Program-made: the position numbers and the translations under genes | Origin: Opitutus terrae PB90-1 | GTDB lineage: Bacteria > Verrucomicrobiota > Verrucomicrobiia > Opitutales > Opitutaceae | DNA length: 64,000 nucleotides | NCBI RefSeq assembly: GCF_000019965.1 | Contig: NC_010571.1 | Span: 2,675,001 to 2,739,000, forward strand | Reading direction: 5' to 3' | In this document: positions 7,538 to 15,042 of the stretch, piece after piece | How the letters are laid out: the number at the start of each line of letters is the position of its first letter | How positions within the stretch are numbered: position 1 is the stretch's first letter | Notes under the pieces: generated by a model | The model's database searches: none | What the model was told of the DNA's origin: nothing | Seen by the model: only the letters and a program-made list of their open reading frames with translations

Positions 7538-10500
7538 TTACCCGCGCTTGGCCCAGCGGCGGTCCTGCTTCAGCTCCAACCGACGGGTCTCGATCTGCAC
7601 GCCCGCGACGGCCGGATGCGAGCGAAGCGCCTGGAACGACGGGCCGTTCACCTTCCACGTCAGCGCGGTGCTGATCTCGGCGCAGGGCGCGAACCGATTC
7701 GGGAAGGCGAACCCCAGCTCCAATCGCGTATCGCCTGACTGTTTGTCGAGCGTGGCGCGCAGTTGGTGGAAGAAGCCGGCGAGTTCCGGATGCGCCGGCC
7801 GAAGCAGCCAGGTGACTTTGCGGACGAGCCCGGCGATCTGATTCTCGAGCGGGTAGCATTCCTTTACGTTCACCCGCGCGCCCTCCTGGTTGACGATGAT
7901 GTTGCCCTGCACCAGCACGAGCGCGTTTTCCGCGAGCACCGTGCCGTAGTTCGCGTAGCCATCGGCGAACATGTTCAGCGGCAGCGCCCCCGCTTTCGTC
8001 GCGAGCGTGAAGCTGGCCCACGGGCGGTTGTCTTTTTTCGAGAGCCGCTTGGCAATGCCGGACACGATGCCGCACAACCGAAATTCCGTGCGGTCGCCCT
8101 GATTCAACAGTTCGGTGATCGGATAGGTGTCGATCGCTTCAGTCAGCCCAGCGAAAACGTTGAGCGGATGTCCGGAGACGTAGAAACCAAGCAGCTCCTT
8201 TTCGAAGGTGAGCCGCTCGGTGGAGGTGAAGTCGTCCGAAGAAGTTGAGAGTTGAGAGTCGAGAGTGGAGAAGTCGGAGCCGGAAGCCGGCCGCGACGAG
8301 GGCGTCGCGGCTCCATGGCCGTTTGAGCCATTCTTGCCGTTTTTCTTGGGCGCGAGGTCCTCGGCGAACATGTCGAGGAAACTGTGCTGGCCGGCAGCGC
8401 GATCGCGGGCCCGGGCGGCGACGGTGGCGAGCGCGGCGTCAATGCCGTCGAAGAGCGGCTTGCGCGGTGCGCCGCTGTAGTCGAAGGCGCCGGTCTTCAC
8501 CAGATGCTCCAGCACGCGCTTGTTGACGGCACGACCATCCATCCGTGCGGCGAAGTCATCGAAGTCGCAAAACGCGCCGTTCTTGTCGCGCTCCTCGATG
8601 ATCTTCTGCGCGGCGAGCTCACCGACGCCCTTGATTCCGGCGAGTCCGAAGCGGATCGCGCCGCCGGCTCGATCCGCTTCGGCAGCTGAGAGCTGAGAGT
8701 TGAGAGCTGAGAGCTCCGAATCTGCCTGGCTCTGGACTCTGGACTCTGGGCTCTGGGCTCGCGGCGAGGATGCGCCGCGAAGGACCGGCGTAAACATTTC
8801 GCGCGACTCGTTGATGTCGGGGCCGAGCACGGTGATGCCCATCGCCTCGGCTTCAGCAATGAAGTGCGAGACCTTTTCCGCGTTGCCGAGTTCGGCCGTG
8901 AGCACGGCGGCCATGAACTGCACCGGGTAGTTGGCCTTGAGGAACGCGGTTTGATAGCTGACGAGCGCGTAGGCGGCGGAGTGCGACTTGTTGAAGCCGT
9001 AACTGGCAAACTTGTTGAGTAGGTCGAAAATCTCGTTCGCCTTCTTCTCGTCGATAGCGTTCACGCGCTTGGCGCCCTCGACGAACTTCACGCGTTCTTT
9101 CGCCATCGCTTCCGCGTCCTTCTTGCCCATCGCGCGGCGGAGCATGTCGGCGCCGCCGAGCGTGTAGCCGGCGATGATCTTCGCGCACTCCATCACCTGC
9201 TCCTGGTAAACGATGATGCCGTAGGTCTCCTGCAGCGACTGTTCGAGCAGCGGATGCGGATACTCGACGGTGCTCGGGTCCTTCTTGCCGCGGGCGTAGT
9301 CGGGGATGAACTGCATCGGGCCGGGTCGGTAGAGCGCACAGATCGCGTTGATGTCGTCGATGTTCGAGACGCCGACCTGCTTGCACGCCGACTGCATGCC
9401 GCTGGATTCCAGCTGGAAGACGCCGACGGTCTTGCCGGCGTTGAGCATCGCGTAGGTCTTTGGGTCGTCGAGCGGGATGGTCTCGATGTCGAACTTCGGA
9501 TCGGCGGTGCGGCGGACGTTGTCGACCGCGTCGGCGATGACGGTGAGCGTCTTCAGCCCGAGAAAATCCATCTTCAGCAGCCCGAGCTTGGTCACCGCGC
9601 CCATGTCGAACTGCACGGTGACGTCGCCTTCTTGCAGCGTGAGCGGGACGAAGTCGTCGAGTGGCTGGTCGGTGATGATGATGCCGGCGGCGTGCTTGCC
9701 GGTGTTGCGCACCATGCCCTCGAGCACGAGCGCCTGGTCGACGATTTTTTTCGCGACGGGATTGCGCGCGATCTCGGAGCTGAGCTCGGCGGATTTGGCG
9801 ATCGCGTCGGTGAGCGTGATGTTGAGCTCGTCGGGGATCATCTTCGCCAAGCGGTCGGCCTCGGCGAACGGCAGGTTGTGCACGCGCGAGACGTCGCGGA
9901 TCACCATCTTCGCGCCGAGCGTGCCGTAAGTGATGATGTTCGCGACGCAGTCCTTGCCGTATTTTTCGCGGACGTAGTTGATAACCTCCTCGCGCCGGCG
10001 CATGCAGAAATCGATGTCGAAATCCGGCGGCGAGACGCGTTCGGGATTGAGGAAGCGCTCGAACAGCAGCTTGAACCGGAGCGGGTCGAGGTTGGTGATG
10101 CCGAGCAGGTAGGCGACGAGGCAGCCGGCGCCGGAGCCGCGGCCCGGGCCGACGGGCACGCCGTGGCTTTTGGCCCAGGCGATGAAATCCCAAACGACGA
10201 GGAAGTAGTCGATGAACCCGGTGACGCGGATGATCGACAGCTCGTAGCCCATCCGGACGACGAGCTCTTCCTCGTGGGTGAGTCCGGTGTAGTCGGGCGG
10301 TTGCGGCTTTTCGCCGGCGGGCAGGTTGGTGAGTTTGTCGAGTCGTTCGGCGGCGGCGGGATGCGAGGCCGCGGCGAAGTAGTCGACGCCATAGCGGCGG
10401 CGGAGACCGGCGACGCAGAGATCCTGGAGGTAGCCGCCGCGGTCGGTTTTGATCTCAGGCGGCAGGGGATATTTGGGATAGCGCTCGCTGCCTTTGGGAA

Positions 10501-11353
10501 ACGGGATCGCGAGCTCGCACATGTCAGCCACGAGCTGGGTGTTCGTGAGCGACGCGGGCACTTCGCGGAACACCTGGGCCATTTCCTCGCGCGACTTCAG
10601 ATAAAACTGCGAGCCGCTGAAGCGCATCCGTTTCTCGTCGTCGATCTTCGAGCCGGTCTGGATGCAGAGCATCGCGTCGTGCGGACCGGCGTCGCCGTGG
10701 TTCACGTAGTGGACGTCGTTCGAACAGATGACCTGCAGCTTGAATTCCTGCGCCAGGTCGAGCAGGCCGGGGATGATCTTGCGCTGTTCCGGGATTCCGT
10801 GGTCCTGCAGTTCGATGAAGTAGTTTTCGCGGCCGAAGATCTCGACGAAGCGTGCGCAGGCCTTGCGGGCTTCGTCCTCGCGATCGTTGAGCAGGTGCTG
10901 CGGCACCAATGAGGCGAGGCAGCCGGAGAAGCCGATGAGCCCGCCCGCGTATTTCGCGAGCGTTTCGATGTCCGTGCGCGGCTTGTAATAGAAGCCCTTG
11001 AGGTGCGCGTCGGAGACGAGCTTCAGCAGATTCTGATAGCCGGTGAGATTTCGCGCCAGCAGCCCGAGGTGGAAAATCGTCTTTCCGTCGTCGTCCGAGC
11101 GACCGTGTTTCTCGAGGCGGGAATGTTCGACCAGGTAGAGCTCGCAACCGATGAGCGGTTTGACCTGGGCGTCCTTGGCGGCCTTGTAGAACTCGATCGC
11201 ACCGTAGAGATTGCCGTGATCGGTGAGCGCAATCGCCTTCATCCCCAGCTCGTTCGTGCGCTTCAGCAGCCGGTCGATGCGGCAGGAGCCATCGAGCAGG
11301 CTATAGTCGCTGTGGACGTGGAGATGAACGAAATTCGGATCCGCTGACGGCAC
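7538..11353 (-). CDS. dnaE: DNA polymerase III subunit alpha (DnaE1 type)
   Basis: Replicative polymerase of about 1271 aa. The N-terminal PHP domain begins FVHLHVHSDYSLLDG and keeps HxH, LTDHG, SGCLAS and SNDVHYV residues, so metal binding may be intact. The polymerase core contains GRGSGAGCLVAYLL and the catalytic PPDFDIDFCMRRR. Helix-hairpin-helix (GLAGIKGVGELAA) and OB-fold regions follow. GTG 11353 is chosen, just before SADPNFVHLHVH; longer reading to 11557 translates a palindromic repeat. Two low-complexity inserts (about 8236-8350 and 8672-8780) made of heptamer repeats interrupt the C-terminal third. The gene is not obviously in an operon with dnaQ. Confidence 0.95.
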   Translation of the reverse strand: MPSADPNFVHLHVHSDYSLLDGSCRIDRLLKRTNELGMKAIALTDHGNLYGAIEFYKAAKDAQVKPLIGCELYLVEHSRLEKHGRSDDDGKTIFHLGLLARNLTGYQNLLKLVSDAHLKGFYYKPRTDIETLAKYAGGLIGFSGCLASLVPQHLLNDREDEARKACARFVEIFGRENYFIELQDHGIPEQRKIIPGLLDLAQEFKLQVICSNDVHYVNHGDAGPHDAMLCIQTGSKIDDEKRMRFSGSQFYLKSREEMAQVFREVPASLTNTQLVADMCELAIPFPKGSERYPKYPLPPEIKTDRGGYLQDLCVAGLRRRYGVDYFAAASHPAAAERLDKLTNLPAGEKPQPPDYTGLTHEEELVVRMGYELSIIRVTGFIDYFLVVWDFIAWAKSHGVPVGPGRGSGAGCLVAYLLGITNLDPLRFKLLFERFLNPERVSPPDFDIDFCMRRREEVINYVREKYGKDCVANIITYGTLGAKMVIRDVSRVHNLPFAEADRLAKMIPDELNITLTDAIAKSAELSSEIARNPVAKKIVDQALVLEGMVRNTGKHAAGIIITDQPLDDFVPLTLQEGDVTVQFDMGAVTKLGLLKMDFLGLKTLTVIADAVDNVRRTADPKFDIETIPLDDPKTYAMLNAGKTVGVFQLESSGMQSACKQVGVSNIDDINAICALYRPGPMQFIPDYARGKKDPSTVEYPHPLLEQSLQETYGIIVYQEQVMECAKIIAGYTLGGADMLRRAMGKKDAEAMAKERVKFVEGAKRVNAIDEKKANEIFDLLNKFASYGFNKSHSAAYALVSYQTAFLKANYPVQFMAAVLTAELGNAEKVSHFIAEAEAMGITVLGPDINESREMFTPVLRGASSPRAQSPESRVQSQADSELSALNSQLSAAEADRAGGAIRFGLAGIKGVGELAAQKIIEERDKNGAFCDFDDFAARMDGRAVNKRVLEHLVKTGAFDYSGAPRKPLFDGIDAALATVAARARDRAAGQHSFLDMFAEDLAPKKNGKNGSNGHGAATPSSRPASGSDFSTLDSQLSTSSDDFTSTERLTFEKELLGFYVSGHPLNVFAGLTEAIDTYPITELLNQGDRTEFRLCGIVSGIAKRLSKKDNRPWASFTLATKAGALPLNMFADGYANYGTVLAENALVLVQGNIIVNQEGARVNVKECYPLENQIAGLVRKVTWLLRPAHPELAGFFHQLRATLDKQSGDTRLELGFAFPNRFAPCAEISTALTWKVNGPSFQALRSHPAVAGVQIETRRLELKQDRRWAKRG
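8244..8271. repeat. Heptamer repeat inside dnaE, site 1
   Basis: Four tandem units GTTGAGA, GTTGAGA, GTCGAGA, GTGGAGA. They are translated on the minus strand as FSTLDSQLSTS in the linker before the OB-fold part of DnaE. An adjacent palindrome, GCCGCGACG-AGGG-CGTCGCGGC, lies at about 8290-8311. Confidence 0.8.
8685..8758. repeat. Heptamer repeats inside dnaE, site 2
   Basis: GCTGAGA, GCTGAGA, GTTGAGA, GCTGAGA (8685-8712) are followed by a second 7-nt series, TCTGGAC, TCTGGAC, TCTGGGC, TCTGGGC (8731-8758). Both are in frame. They split the DnaE segment that should run directly into AIRFGLAGIKGVGE. Confidence 0.85.
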
Positions 11354-11426
11354 GCGGCTATAAGCGGATTCGAGCTGCGGCAGGGCAAGAGGAAAGGCCG
11401 AAGTGGATGGCGAGCAACGGTCAACA

Positions 11427-11507
11427 GGTGGAACCCGCCGTCCCGGCGGCTTGGATTGGGAGGCGCGGGCCGCGATTCGAAACCCGGCGGGATGCCGGGT
11501 ACCACCT
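11427..11507. repeat. Inverted GC element upstream of dnaE (copy 1 of 2)
   Basis: GGTGGAACCCGCCGTCCCGG at the left and AACCCGGCGGGATGCCGGGT followed by ACCACC at the right form an inverted element. A second copy with the same ends is at 27221-27293. It separates the divergent dnaE and rpsU genes. Confidence 0.8.
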
Positions 11508-11539
11508 GAGCGGAGGCTGGGTACGGCGCAGGCCGGGCG

Positions 11540-11587
11540 GCTCTGCAAAAAAGCCATTGACGGGCCGCTCGCGAGCTGGCCAATTTA
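11540..11587 (+). promoter_or_regulatory. Putative rpsU promoter, -35 TTGACG with A-tract
   Basis: AAAAAAGCCATTGACGG (11546-11562) gives a strong -35 (TTGACG 11557-11562) behind an A-tract. A convincing -10 is not visible; AATTTA at 11582-11587 is the best candidate. The -35 block matches that of tRNA-Gly (27034-27050) at 14 of 17 positions. Confidence 0.4.
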
Positions 11588-11620
11588 CCCGCTTTTCCTC
11601 TCACTCCTTCGTCTGTTCAC

Positions 11621-11818
11621 ATGTCTATCGAAATCAAAATCCGCAAAAACGAGCCCGTGGATCGTGCGATCCGTCGCATGAAGAAGAAGCTCGATCGCGA
11701 GAATATCATCAAGGGTGTTCGCGCCAAGCGTTACTACGAGAAGCCCTGTGAGAGGCGCCGCCGCAAGGAGAAGGTCCAAGCGTTCACGCAGATGCTGCGT
11801 CGCCGCTACGAGAGCTGA
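11621..11818 (+). CDS. rpsU: 30S ribosomal protein S21
   Basis: A 65-aa, very basic ribosomal protein of the small subunit platform. The sequence has the family features: start MSIEIKIRKNEPVDRAIRRM, the Arg/Lys-rich core and the CERRRRKEK-type C-terminal half. Full length compared with the usual 58-71 aa. ATG 11621 is the only sensible start. It forms a single-gene unit, with a TTGACG-type promoter about 60 bp upstream and a strong terminator 27 bp after the stop. Confidence 0.97.
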   Translation: MSIEIKIRKNEPVDRAIRRMKKKLDRENIIKGVRAKRYYEKPCERRRRKEKVQAFTQMLRRRYES

Positions 11819-11844
11819 GCCTGACGCCAAAACGAATCTTTTTT

Positions 11845-11882
11845 GCCGCACCTCGCGCGTCGGGGTGCGGCTTTCTTTTTTC
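11845..11882 (+). terminator. Rho-independent terminator of rpsU
   Basis: Perfect 8-bp stem GCCGCACC / GGTGCGGC (11845-11852 with 11864-11871), 11-nt loop, then a T-rich tail TTTCTTTTTTT. It is also preceded by T-residues, so it may work partly from the other side. Confidence 0.9.
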
Positions 11883-11917
11883 GTGCATCACGGTGGGTTT
11901 TTTAGCTTTGTGACTGC

Positions 11918-12856
11918 GTGAACGTTCGTCTGTCCCTGTCTACCTGCTGGTGCTCGCACCGTCATACCGACGGCTATGCGATGGTCCGGGAGATGGTGGG
12001 ATTGGGGTTCGAGTACATCGAGCTGAGTCACGGGATCCGGATCACCCTGGTGCCGGGCGTGCTGCGCGCGGTGGAGGAAGGGCTGGTCAAGATCAGCTCG
12101 ACGCATAATTTTTGCCCCTTGCCGACCGGGGTGGTGCAGGCGGCACCGAATCTCTTCGAGCCGTCCGCCAGCGATCCGCGTGAGCACGAGCAATGGCTGC
12201 GGCACACGCGGCGTTCGATCGATTTCGCGGCGCAGGTGAAGGCGAGTACGGTCGTCTGCCACCTCGGCAGCGTGCGGTTTTTCTGGTTCAATCCCGGCCG
12301 GACGCTGCGCGCCTACCGGGAGCGGCATCCGGATGCGACCATCCCGCACGATGAGGACTACCAGGCGTTGCTGACGAAATCGCGCGAGAAGCTGCGCAAG
12401 CGGATGGGACCGTTCTGGGAGCGGACGAAGCAAAGCGTCAACGAAGTGCTCGCGCATGCGCAGCAGAAAGGCGTGCGACTCGGTTTCGAGAACCGGGAAA
12501 AGTTCGAGGAGCTGCCGCTGGAGGAGGATTACCTCGATTTTCTCAACAGCTTGCCGGCCGGAGCACCGGTGGGCTACTGGCACGATACGGGGCATGCCGA
12601 CATCAAGCAGGCGATGGGGATGATCGATCACCGCGCGCATCTCGAAAAGATGGCGCCGAAGCTGATCGGGTTTCACCTGCATGACGTGAATGCGCAGGGC
12701 CAGGACCATCAGACGGTGGGCAGCGGGCACATTGATTTCAAAATGATCAGCAGCTTCTGGCGACCCGAGCACCTGCTGGTGCTCGAGTTCAATCCGCGAC
12801 TTCCCGTCGAAGGCGTGCGAGCCTCGCGCGAGCGGGTGCTGGAGCTGCTGGGCTGA
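11918..12856 (+). CDS. Sugar phosphate isomerase/epimerase (xylose-isomerase-like TIM barrel)
   Basis: A 312-aa protein of the AP-endonuclease-2/xylose isomerase-like TIM-barrel family (PF01261). The recognisable metal-site segments are HDTGHADIKQAMG and HLHDVNAQGQDHQTVGSG, followed by HIDF. An early Glu is in FEYIELSHG, and NREKFEELPLEEDY lies mid-protein. The start is GTG 11918; a later ATG would lose the first beta strand (VRLSLSTCWC). It begins 36 bp after the rpsU terminator, so it is probably its own unit with the following thioredoxin gene. The substrate cannot be told from sequence. Confidence 0.85.
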   Translation: MNVRLSLSTCWCSHRHTDGYAMVREMVGLGFEYIELSHGIRITLVPGVLRAVEEGLVKISSTHNFCPLPTGVVQAAPNLFEPSASDPREHEQWLRHTRRSIDFAAQVKASTVVCHLGSVRFFWFNPGRTLRAYRERHPDATIPHDEDYQALLTKSREKLRKRMGPFWERTKQSVNEVLAHAQQKGVRLGFENREKFEELPLEEDYLDFLNSLPAGAPVGYWHDTGHADIKQAMGMIDHRAHLEKMAPKLIGFHLHDVNAQGQDHQTVGSGHIDFKMISSFWRPEHLLVLEFNPRLPVEGVRASRERVLELLG

Positions 12857-12886
12857 ACCGGTGCGCGGACTCCCTTTCCCTTACCT

Positions 12887-13753
12887 ATGAAAACCCGGAT
12901 TTTGTTCGCGTGCGGATGTCTTGGCCTTGGCGGAGCGGTCGCGACGGCGGCGGAGTCGAGCGTCGCGCCGGCGGCGGTGAGTGCGCCAGCGGCCAGCGTG
13001 AGCACGGTGCAGGACGAGCTCAGGACGCTGGTCGAAAAGGTCCGCGCGAAACTGAGCAGCGGCGTGCGGACCGAGGCGGCGCTGGCCGAGGAGTTGAAGG
13101 CGTTCGACGCGCTGCTCGCCGCCCATGCCAGCGAGAAGACGGACGAGGTGGCGCAGGTGCTCCTGATGAAGGCCATGCTTTACCTGCAGGTCTTCGACGA
13201 TGCCGACCGCGGCGCCGAGCTGCTGACGCAGTTGAAGCGAGACTTTCCGACGACGCAGCTGGCCGGAAAAGTCGACGAGGTACTGCAGCAGATCGAGCAG
13301 CAGCGCGAGAGTGCGGCGCTGCGCGCGAAGCTGAAGCCGGACGCGGTGTTTCCGGATTTCACCGAGCAGGACCTCAACGGCGCGCCGCTGTCGATCAGTG
13401 GACTGAAGGGCAAGGTGGTGTTGGTCGATTTCTGGGCGACGTGGTGCGGGCCGTGCGTCGCCGAATTGCCGAACGTCCTCGCCGCCTATGGAAAGTATCA
13501 CGACAAAGGCTTCGAGATCGTCGGGATCAGCCTCGATCGCAGCGAAGACGCGCTGAAGAAGTTCATCGCCGAGAAGCAGATGACGTGGCCGCAGTATTTC
13601 GACGGCAAGGCGTGGGACAGCAAACTCGGCCGGCAATACGGAATCACGAGCATTCCCGCGACCTTCCTGCTGGACCGCGACGGCAAGATCATCGCCCGGG
13701 ACCTGCGCGGCAAAGAGCTCGAAGCCGAGCTGGCGAAAGCGCTGGGCGAGTAG
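12887..13753 (+). CDS. TlpA/ResA-like exported thioredoxin
   Basis: A 288-aa protein with a signal peptide (about residues 1-22, MKTRILFACGCLGLGGAVAT). A helical region follows (about 40-140), then an AhpC/TSA-thioredoxin domain with the redox motif WATWCGPC (Cys187, Cys190) and the cis-Pro stretch TSIPATFLLD. It would act as a periplasmic disulfide reductase or oxidase, as in cytochrome c maturation. The helical N-terminal part is longer than in ResA and resembles the DUF-type N-domain of some TlpA proteins of Bacteroidetes. It starts 30 bp after the TIM-barrel gene, on the same strand. Confidence 0.88.
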   Translation: MKTRILFACGCLGLGGAVATAAESSVAPAAVSAPAASVSTVQDELRTLVEKVRAKLSSGVRTEAALAEELKAFDALLAAHASEKTDEVAQVLLMKAMLYLQVFDDADRGAELLTQLKRDFPTTQLAGKVDEVLQQIEQQRESAALRAKLKPDAVFPDFTEQDLNGAPLSISGLKGKVVLVDFWATWCGPCVAELPNVLAAYGKYHDKGFEIVGISLDRSEDALKKFIAEKQMTWPQYFDGKAWDSKLGRQYGITSIPATFLLDRDGKIIARDLRGKELEAELAKALGE

Positions 13754-13779
13754 GGAAGCGATTCGCTCTCGTCCCCGTC

Positions 13780-13866
13780 GGCCTCTTTCTCGTTCTCTTT
13801 CTCGTTCTCGTCCTCTCGAGTTTCCGAGAACGATTACGATTACGAGAACGATTCGAGGAGGAGAAT
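13780..13866. repeat. Hexamer-based inverted element (copy 1 of 2)
   Basis: The left arm is a run of TTCTCG/TTCTCT units. The right arm is CGAGAA/CGATTA units, so the two arms can pair. It lies between the convergent ends of the tlpA-like gene and mutY. The second copy is at 29671-29747. Confidence 0.8.
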
Positions 13867-13876
13867 TCCGTTTGTC

Positions 13877-13920
13877 GCCGGGCTCGCTGAGCCCGGACCG
13901 GGGTCGACGACCCCGGCTAC
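13877..13920. repeat. Composite GC palindrome next to the mutY stop
   Basis: GCCGGGCTCGCTGAGCCCGG is followed by CCGGGGTCGACGACCCCGGC and TAC. Both units also occur, in reverse order, at 2-42. Confidence 0.78.
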
Positions 13921-13922
13921 AA

Positions 13923-14957
13923 TCAAACCGAACGCGCGAGGATCTCCGTGATCCAGCGGCGGTGCGGGCCAGAGAGCGTGATCGCGTGGAGCTCAGCGAC
14001 CGGCACCCAGACAAATCCGGCGCCGAGCTTTCGCGGTGGCGGCGCGAGGTGGATCGATTCGGTGATCTGAAAGCGAGTAATCCCGCGGCGTTTCACGACG
14101 AGCGGGGCTCGTTTTTCGAAACGTGCGGGATCAAACCCCGCGTCTTCCGCGGTGGGCAGCTCATGCATCCGGGCGAATCGCCGCGCGTCGTCGGCCGCGC
14201 GGTGCAGCAGTAGCGCTCCGTCGCGCTGGCACCACACGCGGGTGACCGTGCGTTTTTCCATCTTCTTCGGCGCCAGCCGGGGGTAGCTTTCCGGATCGCC
14301 CGCGCGCGCCGCCGCGCAGAACGGACGCACGGGGCAGGTCAGGCAGAGCGGATTCTGGCGCACGCAGACCGTCGCGCCGAGTTCCATCATCGCCTGGTTG
14401 TGATCGCCGGGCGCGGACGGGCTCAGCAGCGCCTGGGCGAGGGGAGTGAAGGTTTTGGCAGCGCTGGCCGAATCGCGGAACAGGGTGCGATTGGCGGTGA
14501 GCCGGGCGAGAATCCGGACCACGTTGCCGTCGACGCAGGCCGCGGGCGCGCCGAAGGCGATGCTCGTGATCGCCGCGGCGGTATAGGGGCCGACGCCCGG
14601 CAGCTCGCGCCACGCTTCGGGCGTGCGCGGCGGCTTGGGCAGCGCGTGGATCGCCTGCGAGAGTTGGTGGAGATTACGGGCGCGCGAATAGTAGCCCAGT
14701 CCTTCCCAGAGTTTCAGCACCTGCGCTTCGGAGGCGCCGGCGAGCGCGGCGAAATTCGGCAGCACGGCGAGCCAGCGGTCGTAGTAGGGCAGGACCGTCT
14801 TCACTTGCGTCTGCTGCAGCATGAATTCGCTCACGACCGTCTTGTAGAGCGATGGCTCCGTCCGCCATGGCAGTCGCCGCTGGTGCGCGCGATACCACCC
14901 GAGCAGGGCGGACTGGAATTCAGCGTGACGATCGAGCAGCGAACCGGAGAGGGCCAC
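13923..14957 (-). CDS. mutY: A/G-specific adenine glycosylase MutY
   Basis: A DNA repair glycosylase that removes adenine opposite 8-oxoG. The N-terminal catalytic domain contains QQTQVKTVLPYYDRW and the HhH segment LPGVGPYTAAAITSIAFG with VDGNVVR. The [4Fe-4S] loop is C-x6-C-x2-C-x5-C (CVRQNPLCLTCPVRPFC). A NUDIX-like C-terminal domain follows. Length is 344 aa from GTG 14957. The frame is open to an ATG at 15044, but the extra residues (HKKHRKHKKN and VPLVPPV) are the translation of a nonamer inverted repeat, so the shorter start is preferred. It is divergent from rnhC. Confidence 0.92.
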   Translation of the reverse strand: MALSGSLLDRHAEFQSALLGWYRAHQRRLPWRTEPSLYKTVVSEFMLQQTQVKTVLPYYDRWLAVLPNFAALAGASEAQVLKLWEGLGYYSRARNLHQLSQAIHALPKPPRTPEAWRELPGVGPYTAAAITSIAFGAPAACVDGNVVRILARLTANRTLFRDSASAAKTFTPLAQALLSPSAPGDHNQAMMELGATVCVRQNPLCLTCPVRPFCAAARAGDPESYPRLAPKKMEKRTVTRVWCQRDGALLLHRAADDARRFARMHELPTAEDAGFDPARFEKRAPLVVKRRGITRFQITESIHLAPPPRKLGAGFVWVPVAELHAITLSGPHRRWITEILARSV

Positions 14958-15032
14958 AGGAGGCACAAGAGGCACAAAACTGTCGGACAGCCCAAGCAGA
15001 TTCTTTTTGTGCTTTCTGTGCTTTTTGTGGCC
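14952..15032. repeat. Nonamer inverted repeat in the mutY/rnhC divergent region
   Basis: Left arm GGCCACAGG AGGCACAAG AGGCACAAA; right arm CTTTTTGTG CTTTCTGTG CTTTTTGTG GCC. Each arm is three 9-nt units, and the arms are inverted copies of each other. The element fills the whole divergent promoter region. Confidence 0.85.
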
Positions 15033-15042
15033 CAATCCCCTC

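Noticed and set aside
9254-10912. 552-codon plus-strand frame opposite dnaE
   Set aside because: Antisense shadow of a conserved polymerase; no motif and skewed Asp/Val/Glu composition.
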